Assembly (NCBI GenBank): GCA_039707465.1
Contig: CM077653.1
Span: 1,433,501 to 1,497,500 of the forward strand
Origin: Rhabdophis nuchalis
Lineage: Eukaryota; Chordata; Lepidosauria; Squamata; Natricidae
Reading direction: 5' to 3'
DNA length: 64,000 nt
Shown here: positions 1 through 11,140 of the stretch, in pieces
How positions within the stretch are numbered: the first letter of the stretch is position 1
Layout: every line of letters starts with the position of its first letter
Program-made: the position numbers and the translations under genes
The notes under the pieces: model-generated
Databases searched by the model: none
Told to the model about the DNA's origin: nothing
The model's input: only the letters and a program-made list of their open reading frames with translations

Positions 1-170
1 AGGAAGAAACATTATTCTGTAGAACCATGGCTGGCTTTTGAAGGCCAGGTCATGCCAGGAAGCATGGACTTCTTCTCGCTCTCTCGCCACCCCCACCCCC
101 TGCCACCCCCCTTGCCAACCTCTGGTTCAAGGATCAGGAAAGAGCTGGCTTAACCAGAGGTTGGCAAGGG

Positions 171-194
171 TGTGTGTGTGAGAGAGAGAGAGAG
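171..194. repeat. (TG)n(AG)n microsatellite
   Basis: A short TG run is followed by AG dinucleotides. It is simple sequence with no further signal. Confidence 0.9.
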
Positions 195-539
195 AATAAA
201 TCCTTGGCATCAAGGAGCTCTTGGCCAGCTGGCAAGTGTCACGGTTAGGGACTTTAAATACTGAGCCATTCTGGGGTTGCAAGAGCTGGTCGATATCCTT
301 TGGTTCCTCCTCCCGTCCCTCCTGCTTTCACTCCGAGGTTTGAATTTCCTTAATCCCGTCAAACGCTTGCTTGACTCCACGCGAACCGGTGAATTGATGA
401 GTAAGGTGGCAGATTTTTCCCCAGTCTTTAAAAAGGTGCTGTTAAAAAAAGAAATGGAAATGCTGCTGGGGTTAGGTTGGTTTTTTTGTGTGTCTAAAAA
501 AAGCTGCTTTTTTTAAAGCGTCATGTTCTGTGCTCTTTT

Positions 540-1690
540 AGATGTAATTGAAGCAACACCTGTAGTTGGCAGGATTATTTATTTATGGTGCTCTTAACAC
601 AGTCTGGCTAGTTTTTTTTTCCCAGGGAAGGGGGGAAATTCAGGGTCAAAAAGGAAGGTCCAGATAGCGTCGTCTTTTCTAAATGATGTGATTTATGTAT
701 ATTACTATTACTTATTATTCAATGTATATGGTTTCAAAATTGATGGGATAATCTAGCAGAAGCTAATTAGGGGTTTGTTTCAGAGGACAACAAGGAGAAG
801 ACTAATTCTCATGAACTGGACTTAGCTGCAACTCCTGTGGGTGAATTTTGCGTAGGACAACCATAAAACCAGAGCTAGGCGCTTGTGAACGTACTTAAAT
901 CACTTGTGAACTTGTGTTATCTGGCGACACTTCCCAGTAGTGGAACTATTGTTTCAGCAATCCATTACCACCCGTGAAATGTCTCCTCCCACGATGTGCC
1001 CCAGATTGAGTTAAACTTTGGGGGTCATTTAAATCAGGCCATTGAATCTGGAACATTTCAGCGGAAGGTGCTGACAATTTTGGTGTCCCTGGTATTTATT
1101 GCAACCTGAATTTTTATGAGCGGTGACACATGGATACCAGGACCTGTGGGTTGGTTGTGGGTTTTTTTTTTGATTTTCTGTTAACTCCCTCTTCTTTGGA
1201 GGTCATTTTGCTTAAACAATTTTTGAGGCCCAGATCAGAAAAAAACTAAAGAGGTTTTATTAATAATCATGATTTCCAAAGGGCAATGGGATGCTGGGGA
1301 AGTGAGAGTAAATTTCAATTGTTTTGAGCTATGACTGGTGGCCAGATTTCATTCTTATTTGTCTGAAAAAGTTGCGGCGAACTAAACAACGTTCGACCTG
1401 CAACATTTTATCACCCTTACTGAGAAACCTGAAGGAGTTTCCATGTACTTTGATACTCTGCTTTGATGCTACGTTGTTGCATTTTCCTCTTTTATTAATG
1501 CGAAGTGATACATTTCATATCAAAAGCTAACTAATGTTCAGAACTGTGTAAACCTTAATTTAAAATGCCGGCTGATTTGAGGAATTTTAGCCAAACCTGC
1601 GCAGGACTTTCTAATTCGTGATCTTGCGTTAGAATCACAAACGAATGTTAGCGTTAATTGAATTTATGACCTTCTTTTGAATGGTGGTGC
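540..1690. promoter_or_regulatory. Candidate conserved noncoding block
   Basis: This is about 1.1 kb of non-repetitive, AT-rich, complex sequence without CpG or G-run filler. It contains homeodomain-type words (GCTAATTAG near 768, GTTAATTGAATT near 1653) and no open frame of note. This composition is typical of deeply conserved intronic enhancers in developmental genes. Conservation itself cannot be seen from one sequence, so this is an inference. Confidence 0.4.
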
Positions 1691-2228
1691 TTTTTTTTTT
1701 TTTTTTGCTAAATTCTGCGTGGCAGAAAACAGTGACAAAATATTTCTGGGCAAAATTTGTGCAACAAAAGAGATTCAGACAGAAGAGATTCAGATTTGGT
1801 GATCATGATTCTTGTTCTGGTTTTCCCGAGATCTTTGAAGAGTTTGGGTCTTGAACCCCTTGACCAAACTTCCTTCTTACTCGAGTCTTGCAACGCTGCT
1901 ACCACCAGCTTCTCGCTTCCAAATGGGGCGGATGGTTCTGACTCACGGAACCTGCGTGGAGCGTGGAACCGTCTCCTTCTGCAAAGAGAAAGTTTCCAGC
2001 CCGGTTCGGAGGTGGTCAGATTTAATTTAATGTTTGCCTTGATTGCAGCTTTTTCTTGCCCGTTTGGGGAAGGGAAGAGCGCGGATGCTTTTAAACCCGT
2101 GAAATAAATGAAAGCATCATTTCTTCTTTTTTTCAAAAGCAATTATCCTTTTATTTCAGAGTGACGCTTGGAATTTGTGGGTGGGGGGCTCGTCCCATGC
2201 CTGCGACTTTGGATCAGACGTGTGTGTG

Positions 2229-2229
<1 letters not shown>

Positions 2230-2295
<66 letters not shown>
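2230..2295. repeat. (TC)n microsatellite
   Basis: About 32 uninterrupted TC units are flanked by TGTG. Ser/Leu-rich open frames across it are artefacts of the repeat. Confidence 0.97.
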
Positions 2296-2299
<4 letters not shown>

Positions 2300-3084
2300 C
2301 CATGTGCTCAGAGTGTAATCAAAAAATCGAGCGGGTGCCCACAGTGGGACAACTGCATCTCCAGCCTATGATCACCTCCAGCGTTGGATCTTGGAGAAGA
2401 TCATGTGTCCAGGTGTGTTTTTCTCTCCTGTGTTGCGCTAACTGCCCTGTGATGGATTGCCTCTGGCTTCTCCACAGTCCTGGCTTCTCTTCTCCCCCCT
2501 CCAACGCCCCCCCCCCCAATGTTTGACAGTGATAACTTCCAGAATGTGTCTGAGCTGGATTGGCTTCTTTCTGGCTGATGGACCTTATTAGTGGCACCTG
2601 GCATTGCAACCGGCTAATGGAAAGCAGCGCAGTGGTGAGGGGCTCTGTGGGCAAGCCCTGGAGGGGCTTCTTCCTTGCTTTATGGCCGAGAGGACTCAGG
2701 AAATGAGTGCTGCCGGCCAGGTTCAGGGAACTGACCCTGGCCAGGAGCTGGGAGCCTTGGAAGGAGCACCCCCCTCGCAGAAAGAAACCGAGGGAGCTGT
2801 TTCTCATCAGAGGCGGAGAGCCACGTGTGGCCTTGAACGTTGGGAGCTAACTGTTTCCATCCATGGAAGGCAGGCTGGTGGTGGAGAAAGGGGCCTGAGG
2901 TCCATTTGTCCTTCTAAGAGACCTTGGGCAGGGAGAAGATATTGAGTTACTTCAGCGGTTCCTCCCTTTGGTGGTGACTCTGAGGTAGTGTTTTTGATGT
3001 CATGGATGGATGGGTGGACGGACCAACCAAAGGACAGACTGATTGACTGATTGGTTGGCTGCTTGATATAGTGTGCCTTTCTCA
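2296..3084. other. Unannotated intronic sequence, GC-rich
   Basis: I see no repeat family, exon or structured element here apart from short C-runs near 2508 and a loose ATGG/GACT-type simple stretch near 3005-3055. Confidence 0.6.
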
Positions 3085-3340
3085 GTAGCAACTTATGGCC
3101 GGTCCTTGAGGTTGTGTCTGTCACAGTGTCCCTACCATCACAGGATCATGATGGGGGCACTTGGCAACCGGCACACAGTCACAATGGTCCCAGTTTCCCA
3201 CAGCCACATCCCCACCCCTTGTGATCTTCACTTCCAGCTTCCAAGAAGTCAAGTCAAGGAGGAAACCAGCCACCCCCTGATGTTGTGCTTAATGACTGCA
3301 CAGGATTCCTTAACAACCACAACCCGGACTGTCATTGTAC
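3085..3340 (-). mobile_element. Degraded Tigger-like MITE
   Basis: It contains decayed words of the family seen better at 6695-7046 and 58538-58885, in reverse orientation: a ...GTGTCCC...GATCATG... section, ACTTGGCAACCGG, and TTAACAACCACA. The ends are too eroded to place TIRs. Confidence 0.45.
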
Positions 3341-3388
3341 ACTGAAGATTGCATTTAATTTTGTTAAATTATGACAATCAACTAAACC

Positions 3389-3412
3389 AAACCAAACCAA
3401 ACCAAACCAAAA
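3389..3412. repeat. (AACCA)n pentanucleotide repeat
   Basis: About four to five tandem AACCA units. Confidence 0.9.
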
Positions 3413-3731
3413 CCAGGGCAGCTTTCAACAGGTGAAAACTACATGAATTCAAACAGAACATGGAGCATAAATAAGAGCTGAGGCATCAGAGCAGCTGGAT
3501 AAATGACAACCACCTTTAGGGGCTTTTCCCTTTGCCTGGGAATGCATGGCAGCAATTCTGGGCCAACCTTAATCTCTGGGACGGGAGGCCCAGCCTTCCA
3601 GAGAAGAGGCATTGCAACGGAGAAGTCTTGGGTCCCACAAGGCGACAGTGTCGGCCAATGGGATCGCCTTCCCTGCTGGGTCTAGTGGGGTGGGTGGATA
3701 TAATCAGGGAGAGGCTGATTTTTCCCACAAA

Positions 3732-3785
3732 GCAGAATAACAGAGGTAGAAGGCACCTTGGAGGTCCTCTAGTCCAACCCCATGC
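3732..3785 (-). mobile_element. CR1 LINE 3'-tail fragment
   Basis: GAATAACAGAGG is followed by AAGGCACCTTGGAGGTCC and TCTAGTCCAACCCC, the antisense of the CR1 3' terminus seen in full at 48588-49012. Similarity is lost soon after. Confidence 0.7.
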
Positions 3786-3799
3786 ACAAGCTATGCCAT

Positions 3800-4776
3800 T
3801 TCAGCCGCTTCTGGATGGGCCACTGGAGGCCAGTGTGACTTGTGGAGCAGACGGGTGACCAGGAACACTCAGGGGCCTTCTGGACCAAGTCCTGCCCTTT
3901 GGAAAGGTTTGAACTCAAGGCATTGCTTGGAGAAGCCTTGCTGACCTCTGTTCTCAATGGGGAAAATCCCTGCTTGGGTGGTTTCTTTCAAAAAATAATA
4001 ATAATCTGGATGTATTTATTGGATTTGTTATTCCTGGTCCAAATGCTCTTGATATACCTGCATCAAGTCAGACTCCTGCAAGCTTAGCTGGGGGGGGGGG
4101 ATGGGGGGGAGGGGCTTTCTTAAAAGTGGGGCTGCCTCCCCCCTCCCAAACCAAGCCCCTGGATCGCTGTTGATTGACAACCTCGCTGTCAAGGGATGCA
4201 AAGGCAGCCATTTTGGGCTGGCTTGAGAAGGCGGGAGAAGTCAAGAGTGGGGGAGTGACCTCGGCTCCTGCTGGGGGCTGGAGAGCCGAGGGGGCTGCCC
4301 AGGATTAACTGACCTGGAGAGTGATGGGGGGGATGGGGGGCATCAGGGCCTCTGCAAGAGGAAATCCCTTCCTTCCTGGGCTCAGAGGGGGCTGCCTGAT
4401 GGATGGTCTGAACCTGGCTAATGGCTTGTTGATCACGGCAGAGCTCTGGAGCTCCACCAAGGCGGGTCTGCCTCCCCAGGCTCCCTGCAAAGGATTCGGA
4501 TGTCGAACACTGGCCTCTCCTGGCTCTGTTCCATCCAAGGACAAATCCTTTGAATTAGGAGACACCGTCCTGATCCTAATTAATGGATTCCTCTCTTAAA
4601 ATGACCGTGGGGCCTCGGCTTTTTGACCAACGGGGCTTGGAAGGATCCCAGAGACCAATAAGATCAAAGGACCCCAAGATATCATGGAGGGTCCCCTTTA
4701 AACCAGCTCAGCCATCCTGGGTGTCCTTTGAATTGGCCATCAGATACACCAGCAATGGCCATGCGCTTTGCTCACT

Positions 4777-4779
<3 letters not shown>
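3800..4779. other. Unannotated intronic sequence, GC-rich
   Basis: G-runs (4090-4113) and purine-rich stretches occur. No repeat family or exon is recognised. Confidence 0.55.
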
Positions 4780-4859
<80 letters not shown>

Positions 4860-4860
4860 A
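4780..4860. repeat. (TC)n microsatellite
   Basis: About 80 bp of TC dinucleotides with two TTTC interruptions near 4826-4836. Confidence 0.97.
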
Positions 4861-5050
4861 CGTACGTTGTGGGCCATCAACCCAGCCAATTCACACACAG
4901 GCTGGACTATCTTTGAGGGAAAGAATAAAATACGTGAAAGATGAAAGGAGCAGTGAGCCACAACCTCGTTATTGGCCGTTTAATTTCAACTGCTGTCAGT
5001 TCTCACCCTCTTTTGCAAAGTTGAATTAACCACAACTAAAATTGATGAGT

Positions 5051-5137
5051 TTCTCTCTCTCTTTCTTTCTTTTTCTTTCTCTCTCTTTCTCTCTCTCTCT
5101 TTCTCTCTCCATCCCTCTCTCCCCATCTTGCTCTCTT

Positions 5138-5169
<32 letters not shown>

Positions 5170-5264
5170 CATCTCCATCCATTTCTCTTTCTCTCTCTCC
5201 ATCTCTTTCTTTTTCTTTCTCTCTCTTTCTCTCTCTCTCTCGCTCCATCTCTCTCTCCATCTTG

Positions 5265-5310
<46 letters not shown>

Positions 5311-5470
5311 CTCTCTTCCTCTCTCTTTCTCTCTCTCTCTCTCTCCCTCCATCTCCATCCATTTCTCTTTCTCTCTCTCCATCTCTCTTACTTTTTCTCT
5401 CCCCCCCCTCTCTCTCCTCATTTCTCTTTCTCTCTCTCTTTCCATCTCTCTCTCTCTCCCTCTATCTCAA
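5051..5470. repeat. 420-bp polypyrimidine tract with internal higher-order duplication
   Basis: This is almost pure C/T on the plus strand, built of CTCT, TTTC and CCAT units. A block beginning ATCTCCATCC recurs at 5171 and 5351 (180-bp offset). A CATCTTGCTCTC word recurs at about 5124 and 5258. This is segmental duplication within simple sequence. All open frames across it are low-complexity artefacts. Confidence 0.95.
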
Positions 5471-5559
5471 ACCTGGGATGCAACTTTCTTTTGCAGCTGA
5501 GCCTTGGTTGCGCCGTTAGCAGAAGAAACAAAGACCACTAAAACATCACGTAAAAGGAA

Positions 5560-5990
5560 GCCCCCCCCCTCATTTACCCCAAAGATGCCACAAATAATTG
5601 TGAATGTCACAATGACTCCCAACGCCACAGTCTGAGTAATTGCCTGCTCTTTTCAAACGGGGAGCAGATTCATCGTTTCCTTATCCCAGCGCCCGCCCGA
5701 GCGGCTTTGATTGGCTTCCCTGGCGAGGGGCTCCTTTTCATTCATAATTAGCAACTGTTTTACCCACCCTGATGGTTTCAAGGAACGGCTTCTAAAAATG
5801 AGTAATTGCTGCATATTTCCCATCAGTCAAACACGGGGGCCGCTCTGCCGCCTGATGCCGAGGACGTGGAAAAAGAAATATTCCTGTTTGCAGTTAATTT
5901 TAGCGGCAGGCCGATCATGTTAACCGGCTGTAATTGTTTCCAGATATGGCCGATATTTTTGTGTGTTGGGATGAAGGGTCGGGTAAGTGC
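5560..5990. promoter_or_regulatory. Candidate conserved noncoding enhancer block
   Basis: About 400 bp of complex, repeat-free sequence contains several homeodomain-type cores (CATAATTAGCAA near 5743, GAGTAATTGC at 5633 and 5798, GCTGTAATTG near 5928). It also has a perfect inverted repeat, ATTGTGA-atg-TCACAAT at 5597-5613, resembling a paired SOX site. It sits between a microsatellite and G-rich filler, so it stands out clearly. The regulatory role is inferred. Confidence 0.5.
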
Positions 5991-6694
5991 TCACTTCCTG
6001 TGTAAATTAGCTTGTTCTATTCATACTGGCCAGACCTGGCTTGTGTCACTGGGGTGTCGCCCCCCCCCCCCACCGCCCTTCTCCTGGCCTGACATGAGGA
6101 GCCGAAAGCTCCTTCGCCCTCCCGCTCTCTTCTTGCGTCCCCTTGTCCGGCTTTCGGAAGATGCCCGCTTAAGGGGTCACAACCTCCCCGAAGCAGATGG
6201 CCAGGCTTGCTTCCCCACAAGGCCTTTCACTGGCGTTGCCTTGGGGGCACAAAATGGCAGCCTGCGAGCCTTGGGACTGGCACGGCCCCCAACTGGAAAG
6301 GGGGTGGGGGTGCATTGGATGCTTCTTTTTGGCTCTCCCTGGAGTAACAGTGCTGGGTACCGGATGGGAGATGCTGAGATGGCCTTGGAGGGCAGCTTCT
6401 TGGCCAGGCCAGCTCTGGCACGTGGGGAGGGAGGGGGCATCTGGGTCTCAGAAGACCCTGGGGGGCAGTGGAGCCTTGGGGAGCAAGAGGTCCTCTTCTC
6501 TGGAGGAAAGGTCAGGAGACCCTGGAGCCTGCTGAGCCTTTAGGAGACGTTGTAAGAGAGTTTGGGATGGAAAGGAAGGCTTGGAATAAAAAGGGGCACC
6601 TCGGCCTCTTGGAAGGACGGAACTGACTCCCCCAACACCCCAAAATATGGGGTATCGGTTTCTGTTAGGACAAAAGGAGGGCTTCATATCTTTA
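5991..6694. other. Unannotated GC-rich intronic sequence
   Basis: A C-run lies at 6060-6071 and there are G-rich stretches. Overlapping open frames reflect low stop density in GC-rich DNA. No family is recognised. Confidence 0.55.
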
Positions 6695-7046
6695 CAGGTC
6701 GTCCTTGCTTGGTGACCTCAATTGAGCCCAAAATTTCGGTTGCTAAGCAAGACAGGGCTTAAGTGAATTCTGCTCCATTTTACGACCTCCCTGGCCGCAG
6801 TTGTTAAGTGAATCGGGCTTCCCCATCGACTTGCCTTGCCAGAAGGTCACAGAAGGGGATCGTAGGACCATGGGACACGGCAACCATCATAAATACGTTG
6901 CCAACCGTCTGAATTGTGACCGCGGGGGAGGCTGCAACGGTCGTGAAGTGTGAAGAACGGTCTCCCGTCACTTTTTTCATTGCCGTGGTACCTCCGAACA
7001 GTCACTAAATGAACTGTTGAAAATCGAGGACTAGCGATATTTACAG
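6695..7046 (+). mobile_element. Tigger-like nonautonomous DNA transposon (MITE)
   Basis: About 350 bp related along its length to the copy at 58538-58885. Shared order: terminal CAGGTCGTCC, TTGCTAAGCAAGAC, TTGTTAAGTGAATCGGGC, TTCCCCATCGACTTG, GACACGGCAACCATCATAAA, TCAC...TTCATTGCCGT, and terminal ATCGAGGACTAG. The ends resemble an inverted pair around a TCCTCGACTTAC-like motif. The superfamily assignment is from memory. Confidence 0.65.
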
Positions 7047-7394
7047 CATCCTCAAAAAGCATCTTGCTTGCAATGGGGGGGGGAGAGAATCTGTGCCCCC
7101 CTGAGCCCCCTTTGGTGAGACTCAGGGCTGCTCCCCCTGGTGGACAAAACCCCCCATGATGCAGGATGGGTTATTCTTTTGGGAATGGGGGGGGGGGGCA
7201 TAGGGGCTTGTTTTAGAGGGCAAAAAGGGCAACCCAGCTCTCTCCCCCCCCGATAAAGCTGCCCCTTTTCCTTTAGGGGCAGAAAGCCCCAAGTGGAACC
7301 CCTAGGCTGTACATGGAGTGGCTTAAGCCCACCGCTTGGGGTTTAACCCCTGAGGTTAAATGCCCTTTATTTTCCCCCAAGGATGCTGTATGAG
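7047..7394. other. G-rich intronic filler
   Basis: Several runs of 7-10 G or C occur (7075, 7188, 7244). No element is recognised. Confidence 0.55.
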
Positions 7395-7733
7395 AAGGGT
7401 CCTCAAACTTTTTAAACAGAGGGACAATTCATGGTCCCTCAGACTGTTGGGGGGATGGACCGGCTGGGTGATCGTGGCTGGGTGACTGGGCCTTTTGCCT
7501 TCTGGGGTGTCTGAGCACCCCATTTTTCACCTCCCCTGCCTCCAGAACGTATTTGCGGGCCAAAATTGTTGGCCTTAGCTTTCCGTTCCAGCCCGTGGGG
7601 CTCTCGAAGGGAAGTCCAGCACTCGGCCAAAGGGTGGGTGGGGCGATTTGTGTGGGGCAGCCTCGTGGTCCTGTGAGCCGGATTAATGGCTTGGCAGGCC
7701 ACATGTGGCCCGCAGGCCATAGTTTGAGGGCCC
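7395..7733 (+). mobile_element. hAT-like nonautonomous DNA transposon
   Basis: The left end GGGTCCTCAAACTTTTTAAA is mirrored by GCCATAGTTTGAGGGCCC at the right end. The internal words GGCCAAAATTGTTGG and CCACATGTGGCCCGCAGG fit the common vertebrate hAT MITEs with this TIR. Confidence 0.65.
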
Positions 7734-9640
7734 ATGCTTTATAACATCTTTGCATTTTTTTTAAAAAAAGAGAAATGGTCCGTAGCCAATTGTGCAGGGA
7801 AGATGGATGGTACCCTTCCTGGATGACTTTGGAATGAGCAATTGGGCATTTAATCCAAGTCTATCTCGGTTCTGTTAGCTTTGTGGGCGCTTGTTGAATG
7901 GTGCTTAAACCTCTGGGGTTTTTTCCTAATATACCAAAGCTGGAGATGATTTCCGATCCCAGGGAAGATTATAGGCATGGCTGGAGGAGTGAACCACCAG
8001 CAAAAAAACAAACACTCACCACGTATTTGTGCAAAATGGGTGTGTGCTTATTTGCGTCCTGTATGTACTTGTACATAATTCTCAAGCCCACTTTGGTGCA
8101 TATTTTTTTTAAAAAAATCTTGCATCAGACTGGCATTGGTATATTTGGAATGGGATAACTCTGCGCCGAAGTTCGGAGTTGCATGAAATCAATTTCTGAG
8201 TCATTTGTAGTTTATTATGCTAAACGGAAGATGGTAGATATACTGATGGGCGTATCTCTGTCTCTATTTTGCTGTGCTTGGGCTCACCGCACTAAATCAT
8301 GCTGAAAAAAGTAAATTAGTTTTGCCTACAGATGATAATTCAACAGGAGGTTTGGAACTATGCATATTTCTTTCCATAAATGCAGTGTGTAGATGTGGTT
8401 GCGATAGGGCAAGGCGTAGCTGGTGAATTCTGGGAGTTGAAGTCCAGACGTTTTAAAAATTAAAACTACCAAGGCTGAAAAACACTGGTGTGAGGCATGC
8501 ACCCTCTCCTTTCTTTTGCGTCATGTCGGCGTCCAAGCATACGTGGGAGCTGAGCCTTCTGAAATAAAGTGTGTGTTAGTGGATGCGTGCATTTGTGCTT
8601 GTACAATTCAGATTGGATGAGATAAATGGAATACACTCATTCCTCCCACCCAGCCCCACAATCGACTCCTGCAAGACTCCCATCCCCAAGCTCTTTGAAT
8701 TGTGTGCTGTGGTTTTTGCTGTCCAGTGTTTGCAGATCTTAGCCAACTATTTCAAGAACTCCGGTATCTCCTCGAAAAGTTTATTGTCCCAAGAAGCAAA
8801 CAAGAAACAATGCAAAGTCCGTTCTTTTGTTGTTTGCTGCTTTCATCACGAAGAAGGCACGGGTGATTTTGTACCAGGGTGTAAGTGGGGGGAGGGAGAA
8901 GGATTACGGGAGGAATTTGAAAGATGGCCAGAAAAGTTGAGGGAGAAGAACCTCCATGGTTCTGCAGAACCAAATTTATCCACCAAAACCTGAGCGAATC
9001 TTCTCAAGAATTCCCCAGAGCTGTAAATCCATGGATCTCCATCTTTTGAAGCTCTTAGTTGTCCTACGTTTAGCCAATCTTGAGTTGGGGGCAGAGGTGT
9101 CAGACATCTGGTGGGTTGCAAGTACTGATAGTTGTGACTTCAGAGGTCTGGAGGACGCCTAGTTAAGAAAGAGGGCTCCATGCACAATGAGTGGGCTTTC
9201 AAACCCCCTCCCCTCTCCTCATGAATGTTTTGACAATTTGGACTCTTCTGCATGGAACATATGGAGATTCCCACTCAACATTATCCTGTCTAGATTGTAG
9301 TTCCCACTTCTGCGAGGTCTACTCAGCTGCCGCCGAATGGCGCTTCTTTCATTAAAAGAGATGCTAAATATAACTGAGAATAACATGCAACTGAAACAAG
9401 AAAAAAACTGCAGGTCCCAGTTCTTCTTCACCTTCTAGAAACTTCTGAAGTGTAGTAGTGTCTCTTGAGAGTATGGGTGCTGCTGGCCTGGTGGTTGGAT
9501 CCTTGCTTTTCCACTTCTCGGTCGTTTCTGAGTTTGCCGCTTTTGCTTAGTGGTTTATTTTCTTTGTGCTGCTATTTAAAAACAAAGAACACGATGTCCT
9601 CCAGGACTTACAGAACTGGAAGAGACTTTTAAATGATGGG
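7734..9640. other. Mostly unique intronic sequence
   Basis: Moderately AT-rich complex sequence with no exon. 8180-8420 and 8590-8830 have no repeat features and may include conserved blocks. One palindromic-MITE arm lies at 8424-8485. Confidence 0.5.
8424..8485. mobile_element. Single arm of the palindromic MITE family
   Basis: GAATTCTGGGAGTTGAAGTC followed by CAGACG...CCAAGGCTGAAAAACACTGG matches one arm of the complete palindromes at 55-62 kb. The partner arm is missing. Confidence 0.6.
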
Positions 9641-10560
9641 CCAGTTGCTCAGTTGAAATGAACAGCCCAAGGATCTGCAGGTTGGAGCCTCCCGTGGTTT
9701 TTGTTTTGCCTGTTTTAATGCCAGCCGAGCTGAGTATTTTTAATGATGAGCTCATTTATGCAGATGTGTGGATGGATTTTGCATCTTTAGCATATGCTGA
9801 TGTTCCCAAGATGACGTCTAGGAAAGTTGCCCTTTGGTGCCGTGGAAATATTCAGAAATGTGAAACCCTTCCTAAGTGCAATATTCTTACAATATATTCT
9901 GAAGTATTCAGAAATGCAAAACCAACCTAAGTGCAAACTTAGAAATAGGAGCAGGAAAACTTTAATAGTTGGATGTGGTTGGTGGCCACTTGGTCACTTT
10001 AAGTCCCTTTTTTCACCAAAGAGTAATGAGGAATGTGGTGATTACACACTTTTGCCTATTGCTCAAATCAGAGTTAAGGGTTTTATCACATAAAATTACA
10101 GACTCTTAGTCTGAGCGGCTGTTTTTCCATCCTTCCTGTTCTGACACTGATTTATAGTAAATATTAGAAGAATGTCAAGGTGGAAATATGATTCACCTTT
10201 CTTGTAACCGTTGGTACAAGCGTATTTTGAAAGGTAACCGAAAAGTGCCTTAAAGGGGAAAAAATAAGACAGTTGCTGCAAAGTTGGAGAGATGACAGGT
10301 GCTAAGGGGAAAAGTTCTGGGGAAAGAGAAGCCATTTCAACTGATGTGGAGTTTTCTGTGGCTTCCGTGGAGGAGCAGATGAACCACAGAGAGGCCCCAA
10401 AAATGAACATTTCATTCATTTCCTGGTTGCCCTTCGCTTTCTTTGGCCAAAAAATGTGCAATGACGAAATTTTAGGAAACCCCAGGAATTGTTCTATTAA
10501 AAAAAATAAACAAAGTGCAGCCAAAAAATATAGGTTTATTTGTATTCTGTATTTTTATCA
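9640..10560. promoter_or_regulatory. Candidate conserved noncoding block
   Basis: About 0.9 kb of repeat-free AT-rich sequence, with homeodomain- and POU-like words such as TTTTAATGATGAGCTCATTT (from 9738), TTTATGCAGATG and TAGCATATGC. Short direct duplication is seen (TATTCAGAAATG near 9849 and 9906). Function is inferred from composition only. Confidence 0.4.
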
Positions 10561-10915
10561 CCCACCCCATATCGTGTGGATTAAAAAAAAAAAGCTAGTG
10601 GGATGTTTAAGATGGATCAGAGGATTTCTCTGGCAGACTTTTCTGCCCGCATCCTGTCCGGACTAAGATTGGCTAAATAAATCCTAAAACTATTAAGATT
10701 GTGTGGACCAAGTTCTGACTTTGTAGGAAGGGCAGAAAACCCACTTTTCCTAAAGGGAGGAGGAGGAAATTAGTGAGACTTCTGGCACTTCTAAAAATCA
10801 GAGATTTGTGTTGTTGAGGGAACCGAGAATGATGGTCTCTGCCTTCATGGGCGGCTTTCTTCCTTTGAGGTAGACTTGCTTGGGCTTTGAATGCTGGAGG
10901 GGGGCGCTGCCAGGG

Positions 10916-11140
10916 CAAAGGTGGGTTTCTACTGGTTCGCACCGGTTCAGGCGAAACAGTAGTTGTAGATCCGCCAGCAACTCAGGCTGGCCACGCCCCT
11001 GAACCAGTTCCCGGTCTGTTGTGGCCAGCATGTTTTTTACTAGTTTTTCATGGTCTTTGCGCATGCGCAGAACAATTTTCAGTGAACTGCGCATGCACGC
11101 AGGGCGAACCGGTGCCAATGCAGGTAGGAACCCACGCCTG
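10916..11140. mobile_element. hAT-like MITE (GGTGGGTTTC family)
   Basis: The left end CAAAGGTGGGTTTCTACTGG and right end GCAGGTAGGAACCCACGCCTG are inverted relatives. The body has repeated ACCGGTTC and GCGCATGCGCAG words. It shares family with 18144-18390. Confidence 0.6.

Noticed and set aside
5042..5541. Ser/Leu-rich and Arg/Glu-rich proteins on both strands
   Set aside because: Translations of the CT-rich simple tract.
5806..6543. 245-codon open frame overlapping an enhancer-like block
   Set aside because: Starts in AT-rich noncoding sequence, runs through a C-run and low-complexity GC DNA; no protein similarity recognised.
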